Shown one piece after another: positions 15,397 to 23,886 of a stretch of 46,740 nt of DNA (positions within the stretch are counted from its first letter, which is position 1; each line of letters starts with the position of its first letter). The translations under genes were made by a program, and so were the position numbers. This DNA is from a virus. Location: IMG/VR virus record IMGVR_UViG_3300019776_000448, positions 1 to 46,740 of that record. One strand, given 5' to 3'. The notes under the pieces are model-generated. The model saw nothing but the letters and a program-made list of their open reading frames with translations. It made no database searches and was not told the DNA's origin.

Positions 15397-16950
15397 ATGG
15401 AAGGGTTAGTGAACGACTTCGCCGATTTATTCTCGGGGAACCTGCGCTCTTACGGGCGATGGGATCCGATCTCCGGGAACATGTCGACGGTAAAAGGAGA
15501 GGTCTCAAACGACCAGTACCTGGAACACCTGGAGGGTGGAATCGGGTTAGGGATCGTTCCGGTGACGGACGGTGGCACCTGCAAGTTCGGGGCAATTGAT
15601 GTGGACAAGCACGAGTCGCCGGAAGATATCGATTTCGAGGCGTTGCAAGCCAAGATCAACGAGTACCGGCTCCCGCTGGTGATGTGCCGGACCAAACGCG
15701 GGGGTGCACACCTGTACCTTTTTGGCGAGGAATATCTCCCGGCCAAGCAGGTGCGACGGGTGCTCGGGTCGTGGCGGGATGTGCTGGGGATTAAGCACAA
15801 GACCGAGATCTTCCCGAAGCAGGACTCGCTTGTAACTTCGAGTGGCGAGAAGGCGCTGGGGAACTGGATTAACCTTTGTTACTTCGACGCCGAGCAGACG
15901 CTCAGGTACGGATTTGACGATGACTGCAACAAGCTCTCGTTCGATCTCTTCCTACAATATGCACAAAGCAAGCGCGTCACCGTCGAGCAACTCGCCGAGC
16001 TTACCCTTCGCGAGCACCTGGAGGCACCGCCCTGTATCCAGAAGATGATTCACTCCGGCGTCGAGTCTGGTGCTCGGAATGAGGCGCTGTACAATGTCAC
16101 CGTGTACCTGAAGAGGGCGAGACCCGATAACTTTTTCGATGATGCGATAGCGCTTAATGGTACGATGTTCGATAAACCGCTCGGGAACGCGGAAGCGAAA
16201 AAGGTTATTCGTTCCGCCTCGCGGCGCGACTACCTGTATCGGTGTGCCGAGGAGCCCTGCAAGTCGCTTTGTGATCGGAAGGTGTGTGTAACCCGCGAGT
16301 TCGGGATCTCGATGGACGAGAAAAAAGAACTCGACGCTCACGACGCGCTACCCCAGTTCTCGGAGCTGATTGAGTACCTGTCGGACCCGCCCCGGTGGGG
16401 AATACACGTCAACGGACAGTTGATCTCGAACATCCCGACCGTGGTGCTGAGGGACCCGAGCCTGATGGGTACACTCATTTTCGAGCGACTTAAGATCAAC
16501 ATCCCGAAGATCACCCTTGATAATTGGCGCTCCCGGGTGCTGGATCCGCTTGTGCCGAATATCCGGACGATCGAGGTGCCGAAGGAGGCGTCGGCGTCGG
16601 GGATCGTGCAAGCGAAGTTCGCCGAGTTCGTGCAGAAGGCCGATCTGTCCAAGGACGGGAAGGACACTAATGACCGTAAAGCGTTGCTGCGCAACATCCC
16701 GATCGTACAGGTCATCGACGGGACGCGTTGCGTGGTGTTCCGGGGGACCGCCTTCTCCGAGTATTTGAAGCGCAATAAAGCCGAAGTCCAAACCGGCATG
16801 GATCTGTGGACCACGCTGCGGCGCGATTGCAACGCTTCACACGACAAAATCCGCGTACCGGGTGGCAAGACCCTGAACGTCTGGTACGCTCCAATCACCG
16901 AGGAATATGAGGTCAAGGTCGATGAGCCTGAATTTACCACCGAATTCTAA
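15397..16950 (+). CDS. AEP-type DNA primase (TOTE family)
   Basis: 517 residues. It is an archaeo-eukaryotic-primase-fold enzyme that would lay down primers for replication. Motif I is IDVD with Asp68 and Asp70, motif II is GGAHLYLF with His105, and motif III is EIFPKQ with Glu137; these are the metal- and nucleotide-binding residues of the family. A four-Cys cluster around residues 283-297 (CAEEPC, LCDRKVC) is the zinc knuckle usual in TOTE-type primases. The C-terminal 200 residues are helical and resemble a primase accessory region. ATAGAGGA and AAAGG precede the ATG. The downstream SNF2 helicase gene overlaps its 3' end, a coupling also seen in TOTE systems. Confidence 0.85.
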   Translation: MEGLVNDFADLFSGNLRSYGRWDPISGNMSTVKGEVSNDQYLEHLEGGIGLGIVPVTDGGTCKFGAIDVDKHESPEDIDFEALQAKINEYRLPLVMCRTKRGGAHLYLFGEEYLPAKQVRRVLGSWRDVLGIKHKTEIFPKQDSLVTSSGEKALGNWINLCYFDAEQTLRYGFDDDCNKLSFDLFLQYAQSKRVTVEQLAELTLREHLEAPPCIQKMIHSGVESGARNEALYNVTVYLKRARPDNFFDDAIALNGTMFDKPLGNAEAKKVIRSASRRDYLYRCAEEPCKSLCDRKVCVTREFGISMDEKKELDAHDALPQFSELIEYLSDPPRWGIHVNGQLISNIPTVVLRDPSLMGTLIFERLKINIPKITLDNWRSRVLDPLVPNIRTIEVPKEASASGIVQAKFAEFVQKADLSKDGKDTNDRKALLRNIPIVQVIDGTRCVVFRGTAFSEYLKRNKAEVQTGMDLWTTLRRDCNASHDKIRVPGGKTLNVWYAPITEEYEVKVDEPEFTTEF

Positions 16951-18661
16951 AGAAACGAGTATTGATTATGATCCCAAGACCGGACGATTCATCGTCTCTT
17001 CCCCGCCTTGGCTTTTGGAAAAAGTGCGACAGATTCCTAATCGTCGCTGGGATTCTCGTCGAAGAGTCTGGACTGCTCCTGCGCTGCGAGCTAATGCTGA
17101 GTATATACTCGGTGCTTTTCAAAGTCGCTGTTTTACAGATCGAGCTTCTGCTGCAGCTAATGCTGCTCTTGAGAAATCCCGACCTGTTCAAGGCTCGAAT
17201 TTCCCGACTGGTTACGTTTTCCGAACTAGTCCTCGACCATACCAAAGACAGGCTCTGGATCGCGCATACGACAAGAATGTCTTTGCATACTATATGGACA
17301 TGGGTACAGGGAAAACGAAAGTCTCTCTAGATCTTCTGGGCGCATTGTACTTGGACCGGAAAGTAGACCGCCTCCTCGTCGTCGCTAAGTTCTCGACCCG
17401 CAAGAACTGGGAGCGTGAGGTCGGTATTCACCTGCCCTTCGAGGCGGACATTATGGTGCTCGATACCACGAAGCCCAAAGTGTTCGAAAAGTGGAACACG
17501 ACGGGTGATCGGTTCAAGATCCTTATCGTCGGCACCGAATCGCTCGCCGCAGGGTCCGCCGTGAACTACGCGGATGCATTCCTGATGGTCTCGACTCGGG
17601 CCGCGATGGTGGTGGATGAGGCACACATGATCAAGAACCATTCGGCGGTGAGGAGTAAGGCTTGCGTCTCGCTCGGCCGCAAAGCCGAGTACCGGTTTAT
17701 CATGACCGGCACCCCGGTGGCGAACGGTCCGATGGACGTGTTCATGCAGTTCGAGTTCCTGGACCCGAATATTATCGGGATAGGGGATTTCTATTCCTTC
17801 CGTAATCGCTACGCGGTGATGGGCGGCTACGAGGGGAAGGAGATCGTCGGGTACCAAAATCTGGATGAACTAATCGAACTGATCTCCCCTTTTATCTTCC
17901 AGGTGCGGAAGTCCGAGGTCCTCACCGAGTTGCCTCCGAAAGTGTTCGCCGTGCGCGAAGTGCAGATGACTGATGAGCAAAAAAGATTATATAGACAGAT
18001 TTCTAAAGAAGACAAAGCAGTATCTGGAGATCGAGGCGTCACCGTCAAGTCCGTGCTCGAGCGGATGCTCAGACTACAGGAGATCTGTGGCGGGATCATT
18101 GCGTACGAGCGGAATCCTGACCTTTATAACCCGGACAAGTACGAGCATTGTCGTATCCCGGGTAAGAATCCGAAGGTCGAAGAGCTGAAGGCGATCATGG
18201 AGGAGACCGACGGCGCGGTGATCATTTGGTGTCGATTCCTGGAGGAGATCGCGATGGTTAGCGAGGCCTTACGCGAGACTTACGGTCGGCGATCCGTAGT
18301 CGAGATTCACGGCGGTATCGGGGAGCAGCAGCGGGACGATAACGTCCAGGCATTTCAGCGCGGCGAAGCGCGGTTCCTAGTCGGCAATGCGGCAACGGGT
18401 GGTGTGGGGCTGAATATGACTCGGGCCGAGACCGTGGTGTATTTCTCGAATTCGTTCTCCTTTACTGATCGTGATCAGTCCGAGGATCGTGCGCATCGGA
18501 TCGGGCAGACGAAGTCGGTGACTTATATTGATCTGGTGTGCGAAGGGTCGGTGGACGAGGTCGTGCTCGATGCATTGCGGAGCAAGAAGGACGTCTCTGA
18601 ATACGTGCGCCGAAGCATTAATGATGCAAACGAAGATATCTTACGTCGATTACTCTCCTAG
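16922..18661 (+). CDS. SNF2-family helicase with HARP-like N-terminal domain
   Basis: 579 residues from ATG 16922 (AAGG four bases upstream); an in-frame ATG at 16907 would add five residues. Residues about 10-85 (YDPKTGRFIVSSPPWLLEKV, NRRWDSRRRVWTAP) resemble the HARP domain that binds forked DNA. Then come the superfamily 2 motifs: MDMGTGKT (about 126-133), VVDEAHMIKN, IMTGTPVANG, VGNAATGGVGLNMTRAETVV and QSEDRAHRIGQTKSV. It is the replication-module helicase candidate, translated with the primase. Bases 16965-17330 use many T-ending codons, unlike the rest, as if the N-terminal domain had a separate history. Confidence 0.88.
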   Translation: MSLNLPPNSKETSIDYDPKTGRFIVSSPPWLLEKVRQIPNRRWDSRRRVWTAPALRANAEYILGAFQSRCFTDRASAAANAALEKSRPVQGSNFPTGYVFRTSPRPYQRQALDRAYDKNVFAYYMDMGTGKTKVSLDLLGALYLDRKVDRLLVVAKFSTRKNWEREVGIHLPFEADIMVLDTTKPKVFEKWNTTGDRFKILIVGTESLAAGSAVNYADAFLMVSTRAAMVVDEAHMIKNHSAVRSKACVSLGRKAEYRFIMTGTPVANGPMDVFMQFEFLDPNIIGIGDFYSFRNRYAVMGGYEGKEIVGYQNLDELIELISPFIFQVRKSEVLTELPPKVFAVREVQMTDEQKRLYRQISKEDKAVSGDRGVTVKSVLERMLRLQEICGGIIAYERNPDLYNPDKYEHCRIPGKNPKVEELKAIMEETDGAVIIWCRFLEEIAMVSEALRETYGRRSVVEIHGGIGEQQRDDNVQAFQRGEARFLVGNAATGGVGLNMTRAETVVYFSNSFSFTDRDQSEDRAHRIGQTKSVTYIDLVCEGSVDEVVLDALRSKKDVSEYVRRSINDANEDILRRLLS

Positions 18662-18675
18662 TGGTATAATAGGAG
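18641..18675 (+). promoter_or_regulatory. Promoter with an inverted repeat around the -10
   Basis: TTACGT at 18641-18646, 18-base spacer, TATAAT at 18665-18670 with the extended TGG just before it. CTCCTA (18655-18660) and TAGGAG (18670-18675) form a six-base inverted repeat centred on the -10, which looks like a repressor site or a start-site hairpin. The leader ATAGAGGA (18684-18691) precedes the next gene. The promoter overlaps the end of the SNF2 gene. Confidence 0.6.
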
Positions 18676-18699
18676 TCTGCTACATAGAGGAATAGAGCG

Positions 18700-19047
18700 A
18701 TGTCATCCCGAGTATTCGTGACCCAAGAGGTCACCACTGCGAACTACACCGACCTCGATCGGTGGGGGGAGCCCACATTTTTAACCGCGTCTGAGGTCTC
18801 GAATGTACGAACTTCGGTCCATAACCGTAAACTGGTACACGTCATTCGGTCGAAGCTCGAGACCTTTGACCCGAAGCGTGACTTTATCGCACCGTCTGGA
18901 TCCCCAATTGTCACGGGGATTGTATTCGCTGTATTGGCAGCTCAGGGCGTCCGAAAGTTCCCAGTACTCAAGTGGAATAACCGAGACCGGGTATACACTC
19001 TGGTCCTTGTAGAAATCGATACGACGGAGGTGGAAGATGTCATCTGA
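18700..19047 (+). CDS. Conserved phage protein of unknown function
   Basis: 115 residues, no signal peptide or membrane helix. The central part has a charged helix then DPKRDFIAPSGSPIVTGIVF, followed by a strand segment KFPVLKWNNRDRVYTLVLVE. The pattern (a helix, DPxRD, GSPI, then WxxxxxxY) recurs in small replication-region proteins of tailed phages, but I do not know a function. It begins after a promoter and an ATAGAGGA leader, and overlaps the next gene by 11 bases. Confidence 0.75.
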   Translation: MSSRVFVTQEVTTANYTDLDRWGEPTFLTASEVSNVRTSVHNRKLVHVIRSKLETFDPKRDFIAPSGSPIVTGIVFAVLAAQGVRKFPVLKWNNRDRVYTLVLVEIDTTEVEDVI

Positions 19048-19480
19048 AGACGCACTCAACGAAGAATTCCGGATCTACGACGGGTTGAAGCTCACCGAGC
19101 TGATAATCCGCATGCACGAGATCCAGAGCAAGAAGGACCGGCTTGAAGCCCAGACGAAGGACCTTAACAAGCATTTCGACTTTTTGCGAATCACCAAGAT
19201 CCCCGGGCAGATGGAAGAGGAGGGGATCGACCGAATCAACGTCACCGGGGTGGGGCGAGTGTCGCTCACCGCAGATATGCACGTGTCGGTCAAGGCGGAC
19301 AAGAAGGGTGATTTTTACCAGTGGCTGCGCGACAACGGTCGGTCGGACCTGATCGCCGAGACCGTGAATCCGTCGACGTTGAAAGCCACGGTGAAGAATA
19401 TGGTCAAGAGCGGTGAGGCGTATCCGGATGAACTCCTGAACGTCTCCCCTTTCACACGTGCCTCGATTACGAAGGCATGA
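19037..19480 (+). CDS. Conserved phage replication-region protein, coiled-coil N-terminus
   Basis: 147 residues. Residues 15-55 form a likely coiled coil (LIIRMHEIQSKKDRLEAQTK), followed by a strand-rich region with VGRVSLTADMHVSVKADKKG and WLRDNGRSDLIAETVNPSTL, and an ending LLNVSPFTRASITKA. This C-terminal part is familiar from small conserved genes next to single-strand-binding proteins in phages; no enzyme motif is visible. GGAGG at 19026-19030 sits 6 bases before the ATG. It probably works with the following gene. Confidence 0.75.
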   Translation: MSSEDALNEEFRIYDGLKLTELIIRMHEIQSKKDRLEAQTKDLNKHFDFLRITKIPGQMEEEGIDRINVTGVGRVSLTADMHVSVKADKKGDFYQWLRDNGRSDLIAETVNPSTLKATVKNMVKSGEAYPDELLNVSPFTRASITKA

Positions 19481-19529
19481 AAACGAATTCGGCGCGAGCC
19501 GGGTACTGGCGGGAGGTCCCGTCTGTTAA

Positions 19530-19549
19530 TTGTAATGGAGTAATTACAA
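19530..19549 (+). promoter_or_regulatory. Hairpin presenting the ribosome-binding site in its loop
   Basis: TTGTAAT (19530-19536), loop GGAGTA, ATTACAA (19543-19549) is a perfect seven-pair stem ending directly at the ATG of the next gene; the loop is the Shine-Dalgarno GGAG. A protein that binds this hairpin could switch translation of the gene off. A second small inverted repeat, CGGGA-GG-TCCCG, lies just upstream (19510-19521). Confidence 0.55.
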
Positions 19550-20299
19550 ATGGCGAAAGCTAAAGAGTTAGTCACTACCGCGAAGAGCGATTTCGATATT
19601 GTCACTACGGATGCTCCCGAGTGGCTCCCGACCGGCACGACGCGGGGAACGGAGAACATCACGACGGACGATATGATTATTCCTCGAATCGAGGTGATCC
19701 AGGCGTTATCCCCGGCGCGGAACAAGAAGGACTCCTCCTACATCGAGGGGGCCGAAGAGGGGATGCTGTTCAATAACGTGACCCGCGAGCTTTATGGCGA
19801 GTCGGTCACCGTGATTCCGGTGTTCTACACCAAGCAGTACCTGATCTGGAAGGATCGCAAGCTCGGTGGTGGCGGCAGCAATGGCTTCCGGGGTGCATTT
19901 AACACCCGCGAAGACGCATTAGCCGAGATCTCCAAGCTCGGTGAGGATGGGCTCGAAGCGATAGATACCGCGCAGCACTTCGTGCTCGTGCATCACCTGG
20001 GGCAGGTCACCGAGGCTGTGCTTTCGATGAGCAAATCGAAGATGAAGGTCAGCAAGCGTTGGAATTCGTTGGTGCGCATGACCAACATGGATTCGTTCGC
20101 CCGTGCGTACACGTTGTCTTCGGTCGAGGAGACCAACGCGCGGAACGAGTCCTATTACAATTTCAATATCGCTCCGTTGGGATTCGTGAACAAATCGCTT
20201 TATGATCGTGCGCTCCAGCTCTTCACCACGATCAAGTCCGGTGGCGTCAAGGTCAGCAATGATTATGACGCGGCTGACGTCGGTGAAACCGAGTACTGA
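19550..20299 (+). CDS. Conserved phage replication-module protein, possible ssDNA-binding
   Basis: 249 residues. A disordered first 50 residues lead to DDMIIPRIEVIQALSPARNK, a signature opening of a phage family found in replication and recombination modules, then a strand-rich core (GESVTVIPVFYTKQYLIWKD) and a C-terminal part with VRMTNMDSFARAYTLSSVEE and an acidic tail (NDYDAADVGETEY). The fold, acidic tail and neighbours fit a nucleic-acid-binding protein, but no catalytic residue is seen and the function is not established. The start codon follows the hairpin with GGAG in the loop; the stop overlaps the next start. Confidence 0.6.
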   Translation: MAKAKELVTTAKSDFDIVTTDAPEWLPTGTTRGTENITTDDMIIPRIEVIQALSPARNKKDSSYIEGAEEGMLFNNVTRELYGESVTVIPVFYTKQYLIWKDRKLGGGGSNGFRGAFNTREDALAEISKLGEDGLEAIDTAQHFVLVHHLGQVTEAVLSMSKSKMKVSKRWNSLVRMTNMDSFARAYTLSSVEETNARNESYYNFNIAPLGFVNKSLYDRALQLFTTIKSGGVKVSNDYDAADVGETEY

Positions 20300-21720
20300 T
20301 GCACGTCCGGGCCATCTACGGTCCTCCTGGCACCGGTAAGACCACGGAGTTGCTGCGGTTAGTGCAGCACACGCGCGAGACCGGTGTCCAGGCCGAGCGG
20401 ATAGCGTTTCTATCGTTCACTCGTGCGGCGGCGAGCGAAGCGTTATCCAGGCTTGGTCTGAAGCGGTCCGATAACGTATCGACGATTCACGCGATGGCGT
20501 TTCGCTCCCTAGGGTTAAAGCAAGCCCAGGTGGTGGACCATATCAAGCTGCGTGAGTTTTCTAAAGTCACCGGCATTCCGATCGTCGGCAAGTCCCCCGA
20601 GGACGATGAAGAGCGCACCGACGGGGATGCTTACTTGGATCTTCTTAACTATGCACGGAACACCTTCAGTCACCCTTCCGAAATCTACGAGATTTCGGAT
20701 CGTCCGGGCACTCGTGCGGAATATGAGATGTTCGTCTCCGCGTACGCGAACTGGAAGAAGACCTACGGTTATTACGACTTCACCGATATGCTCGAGCGAG
20801 CCAGCTCGGGAGCTGTTCGACAAGGGATTGAAGTCCTCTTTGTCGACGAGGCACAAGACCTTTCACCTCTGCAGTGGCGTGTTATTGAGCGGCTCGCAAA
20901 ACGCGCACATCAAGTCTTTGTCGCGGGGGATGATGACCAAGCAATATATGCTTGGTCGGGCGCTGATCCACACGGTATGGCAAAATTCTGCTCGAAGCAC
21001 AAGGGTGATAGCGTTGTGCTCTCGTTCTCGCATCGACTTCCTGTTACAGTGCACCAAAAATCCCAGTCCCTCATTCGTCGAGTCCTTTTCCGCGTGGATA
21101 AGGAGTTCGATTCTTGTGGACGCCCAGGCACAGTACGGAACCATGGGTCAATGGCGTCGGTTGATGTTGAACACGGCGAGGATACGCTGGTTTTGGCACG
21201 GACGCATTCAATCCTGCGCGAAGCTGAAAACGCGCTCATCGATCGCCGCATCCCCTATGTTCGCGAATCGGGCCGTCCGGGAATGTACCAGAATCGGTAT
21301 GCCGTTGGCCTTCGATCCTACAACAAGATTCGTGACGGAAAACGTCTATCAGACTCTGATCGATCGGCTCTCTTTGCAGTGGGATCAAGGGAGACAAAGG
21401 CAGCGCTCGAAAGAAACGATTACATGGCAGTCGTGGCATCCCCCTTCTACATCGCGATCGAAATGCCACACCGCGTTATCGATTACTACCAGGAGGTCGA
21501 CATCGATGTGGAGCCAACTATACGACTCTCCACTATTCACGCAGCTAAGGGCCATGAGGCGAATCGCGTCATCGTACTTACGGATATGACGAATCGCGTG
21601 GCGGATAATGCGCACACTAAGCCCGACGATGAGATCCGGGTATGGTACGTGGCGTTGACGCGCAGCAAAGACGTATTAGATATTGTGGAGGGCTACAATG
21701 GCTATAACCTAGATAATTGA
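20299..21720 (+). CDS. UvrD/Rep-like superfamily 1 helicase
   Basis: 473 residues. The helicase motifs are present in order: Walker A GPPGTGKT (8-15), motif Ia IAFLSFTRAAASEAL, motif II VLFVDEAQDLS, motif III VFVAGDDDQAIYAWSGAD, motif IV LSFSHRLP, motif V IRLSTIHAAKGHEANRVIVL and motif VI WYVALTRSKDVLDI. This is the full SF1A set, in a short protein lacking the large insert domains of bacterial UvrD. It would translocate on single strands in replication or recombination. It overlaps the previous gene by one base; the promoter for the next unit overlaps its stop codon. Confidence 0.9.
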   Translation: MHVRAIYGPPGTGKTTELLRLVQHTRETGVQAERIAFLSFTRAAASEALSRLGLKRSDNVSTIHAMAFRSLGLKQAQVVDHIKLREFSKVTGIPIVGKSPEDDEERTDGDAYLDLLNYARNTFSHPSEIYEISDRPGTRAEYEMFVSAYANWKKTYGYYDFTDMLERASSGAVRQGIEVLFVDEAQDLSPLQWRVIERLAKRAHQVFVAGDDDQAIYAWSGADPHGMAKFCSKHKGDSVVLSFSHRLPVTVHQKSQSLIRRVLFRVDKEFDSCGRPGTVRNHGSMASVDVEHGEDTLVLARTHSILREAENALIDRRIPYVRESGRPGMYQNRYAVGLRSYNKIRDGKRLSDSDRSALFAVGSRETKAALERNDYMAVVASPFYIAIEMPHRVIDYYQEVDIDVEPTIRLSTIHAAKGHEANRVIVLTDMTNRVADNAHTKPDDEIRVWYVALTRSKDVLDIVEGYNGYNLDN

Positions 21721-21745
21721 CAGATAATCCCACGAGTGATATAAT
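21717..21745 (+). promoter_or_regulatory. Consensus promoter for the Z-genome gene cluster
   Basis: Perfect TTGACA (21717-21722), 17-base spacer, perfect TATAAT (21740-21745), with the extended TG two bases upstream of the -10. The -35 lies across the stop codon of the UvrD-like gene. The leader contains ATAGAGGA (21761-21768) before the ATG at 21773. It would drive the SSB-like gene, the polymerase, purZ, mazZ and datZ, which are all tightly spaced. Confidence 0.85.
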
Positions 21746-21772
21746 AGACCCTTCACCACCATAGAGGACTTA

Positions 21773-22048
21773 ATGAAACAGTACGACAACACCAATTCCG
21801 GTCTACTGATGCGGAATGAAAATCGGACCACAGACTCGCACCCTGAGTTCACTGGATCGCTCAACGTTGAAGGTCGCGACTTTTGGATATCGGCCTGGGT
21901 TAACACCGGCAGACCCGGGTCCAAGATCGAGGGGAAGCGCTACTTCTCGATTAAGGTCACGCCGAAGGACGCCCCGAACCGTGCGAACACGGGTCGCAAG
22001 AACGCGGCGACGGATTTCGACGATATAGACGACGATATCCCATTCTGA
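21773..22048 (+). CDS. Small SSB-like protein with DDDIPF tail
   Basis: 91 residues. The body is one compact strand-rich unit (GLLMRNENRTT, HPEFTGSLNVEGRDFWISAW, KIEGKRYFSIKVTPKD) that fits a minimal OB-like fold, followed by a short linker and an acidic end DIDDDIPF. That ending is the protein-interaction tip of bacterial single-stranded DNA-binding proteins. It is first in the operon with the DNA polymerase. I infer that it coats single strands and recruits host or phage replication proteins by the tip. At half the size of bacterial SSB it is not a simple homologue. Confidence 0.7.
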   Translation: MKQYDNTNSGLLMRNENRTTDSHPEFTGSLNVEGRDFWISAWVNTGRPGSKIEGKRYFSIKVTPKDAPNRANTGRKNAATDFDDIDDDIPF

Positions 22049-23886
22049 TGAACATCCCACGCATTGACGGCCAAATCCCCTACTTGGTGGTGGACACCGA
22101 AACCACCGGCCTGAAGTGGTGGGAGGATGAGGTATTCGGAGTCTCGATCGCACTTCCCGACGGCACCGCCGGGTACTGGGATGTACGGGCGACGCCGAAG
22201 ATCCTGAATTGGTTAAGCGATCTTATCGCCGAGGATCGGGTCGGGGTGTGGGTCGGGCATAATTTCAAGTTCGACCTACACTTCCTGCGTGAAGCTCGGG
22301 TGGGTATCCCGACCGACCGGATCGATTGCACGATGATTCGGGCGGCGCTAATCAACGAGCATGAACCGACCTACGGGCTGGATTTCTTGGCGCGGAAGTA
22401 TGTCGGGGCGCAGAAGGACACGGAGATCTACGATGAACTGGCGAAGATATTTGGGGGTCGTGCTACACGCAACGCGCAGATGCCGAACATTTCACGCGCT
22501 CCTCAAGAGATCGTGGCGCGGTATGCAATCCAGGATGCGGTAGTTACGCGAAAGCTCTACCTGTGGCAGCGCGACGAGATCGAGAAGCAGAACCTGCATC
22601 GAGTCCACAGGCTCGAGCGCGAACTGATGCCCGTCATTATCGATATGGAGACCGAGGGAGTGCGGGTCGACGTCGATATGGCCGAGAGAGCCTCCCGACA
22701 CCTCACGAAGCGCATCGACGATATGCAGCGGGACTTGAATACGGAGGCCGGGTTCGAGATCAACCCGAACCCTTCCGGATCGATCGCACAGCTATTCAAG
22801 CCGACCCTAGGGGAGGATAATGAGTGGTACCTGATCGACGGAACTCGGGCAGGGAAGACTGATGGCGGGAAGGCATCAATCGATGCCGATTGCTTGCGTC
22901 GTATGAAGCATCCGGCGGCGAAGATGATCCTCGATCTCCGCAAAATGCTCAAGACCCGCGACACTTTCATTCAGGGCCATATTCTCGGACACCAGCAGGA
23001 CGGGGTGATACACTGCAACTACAACCAGACCAAGAACGATGCGGAGGCCGGGACCGGCACCGGACGGCTCTCGATCACGAATCCGGCGCTGCAGCAGATT
23101 CCGTCGCGGGACGTAGCGATCAAATCGCTCGTGCGCCCGATCTTCAAGGCGGATCACGGCGCGAAATGGCTGGGGCTCGATTGGTCGCAGTTCGAATTTC
23201 GGGTGGCGAATCACTACGGGCAGGTGCCATCGATCCTGGAAGCTTACCGGGCGAATCCGAATCTGGACTTCCACCAGTTGGTGTCCGACATGACCGGCAT
23301 CCCCCGGAACGCGCAGTACGCCGGGGGTCCCTCCTCGAAGGCGATCAATCTCGGGCTTGCTTTCAATATGGGCTCCGGGCGGCTGGCCCAAGAATGCGGA
23401 CTTCCCTACACCGAGGAGACGGGACCGAATGGGAACGCGTACCTGAAGGCGGGACCCGAGGCGATGGAGCTTTTCGAGCGGTACCATGCCGCGAACCCCG
23501 GGATGCGGAACATGGCGAGCAAGGCGAGTTCGATCGCCAAAGAACGCGGGTTCGTGCATTCGATCATGGGGCGGCATATCCGATTCCCGGGTGGGCAATT
23601 CGTGCACAAGGCGTCGGGGCTGATTTACCAAGCGACGTCGGCCGACTGCATGAAGATGAAGCTCATTGAGCTGCACCGTTACTTAACCGGCCACGGGGTG
23701 GGGCGGCTGCTGCTGTCCGTGCACGACGAGGTCGGGATCTCGCTCGATAAGGATTCGTTAAATCACGCCGAGAAGATCGCGCAGATTTACACTACATTTG
23801 ATGGTATCGATTGCCCGATCAAGCTCCGGGTACCGATTACCTGTGATTGGGGCTTGGGTGAAGATTGGTACGAGGCAAAAGGATGA
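22048..23886 (+). CDS. dpoZ: Family A DNA polymerase with 3'-5' exonuclease (DpoZ class)
   Basis: 612 residues. The exonuclease domain has VVDTETTG (Asp16, Glu18), HNFKFDLHFL and YAIQDAVVTRKLY. The polymerase domain has GTGTGRLSITNPALQQIPSR, motif A LDWSQFEFRVANHY (Asp378), motif B SSKAINLGLAFNMG (Lys431) and motif C LSVHDEVGI (Asp560). There is no 5' nuclease domain. In motif B the position equal to E. coli 762 is Leu435 and that equal to Tyr766 is Phe439. It overlaps the SSB-like gene by one base and purZ by four. In Z-genome phages this linked polymerase copies DNA with dZTP; the DpoZ name here rests on that linkage and on size. Confidence 0.88.
   Translation: MNIPRIDGQIPYLVVDTETTGLKWWEDEVFGVSIALPDGTAGYWDVRATPKILNWLSDLIAEDRVGVWVGHNFKFDLHFLREARVGIPTDRIDCTMIRAALINEHEPTYGLDFLARKYVGAQKDTEIYDELAKIFGGRATRNAQMPNISRAPQEIVARYAIQDAVVTRKLYLWQRDEIEKQNLHRVHRLERELMPVIIDMETEGVRVDVDMAERASRHLTKRIDDMQRDLNTEAGFEINPNPSGSIAQLFKPTLGEDNEWYLIDGTRAGKTDGGKASIDADCLRRMKHPAAKMILDLRKMLKTRDTFIQGHILGHQQDGVIHCNYNQTKNDAEAGTGTGRLSITNPALQQIPSRDVAIKSLVRPIFKADHGAKWLGLDWSQFEFRVANHYGQVPSILEAYRANPNLDFHQLVSDMTGIPRNAQYAGGPSSKAINLGLAFNMGSGRLAQECGLPYTEETGPNGNAYLKAGPEAMELFERYHAANPGMRNMASKASSIAKERGFVHSIMGRHIRFPGGQFVHKASGLIYQATSADCMKMKLIELHRYLTGHGVGRLLLSVHDEVGISLDKDSLNHAEKIAQIYTTFDGIDCPIKLRVPITCDWGLGEDWYEAKG

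Noticed and set aside
22876-23676. Minus-strand frame of 266 codons opposite the polymerase
   Set aside because: It is antisense to conserved polymerase motifs, and codon bias in the polymerase explains the open reverse frame.
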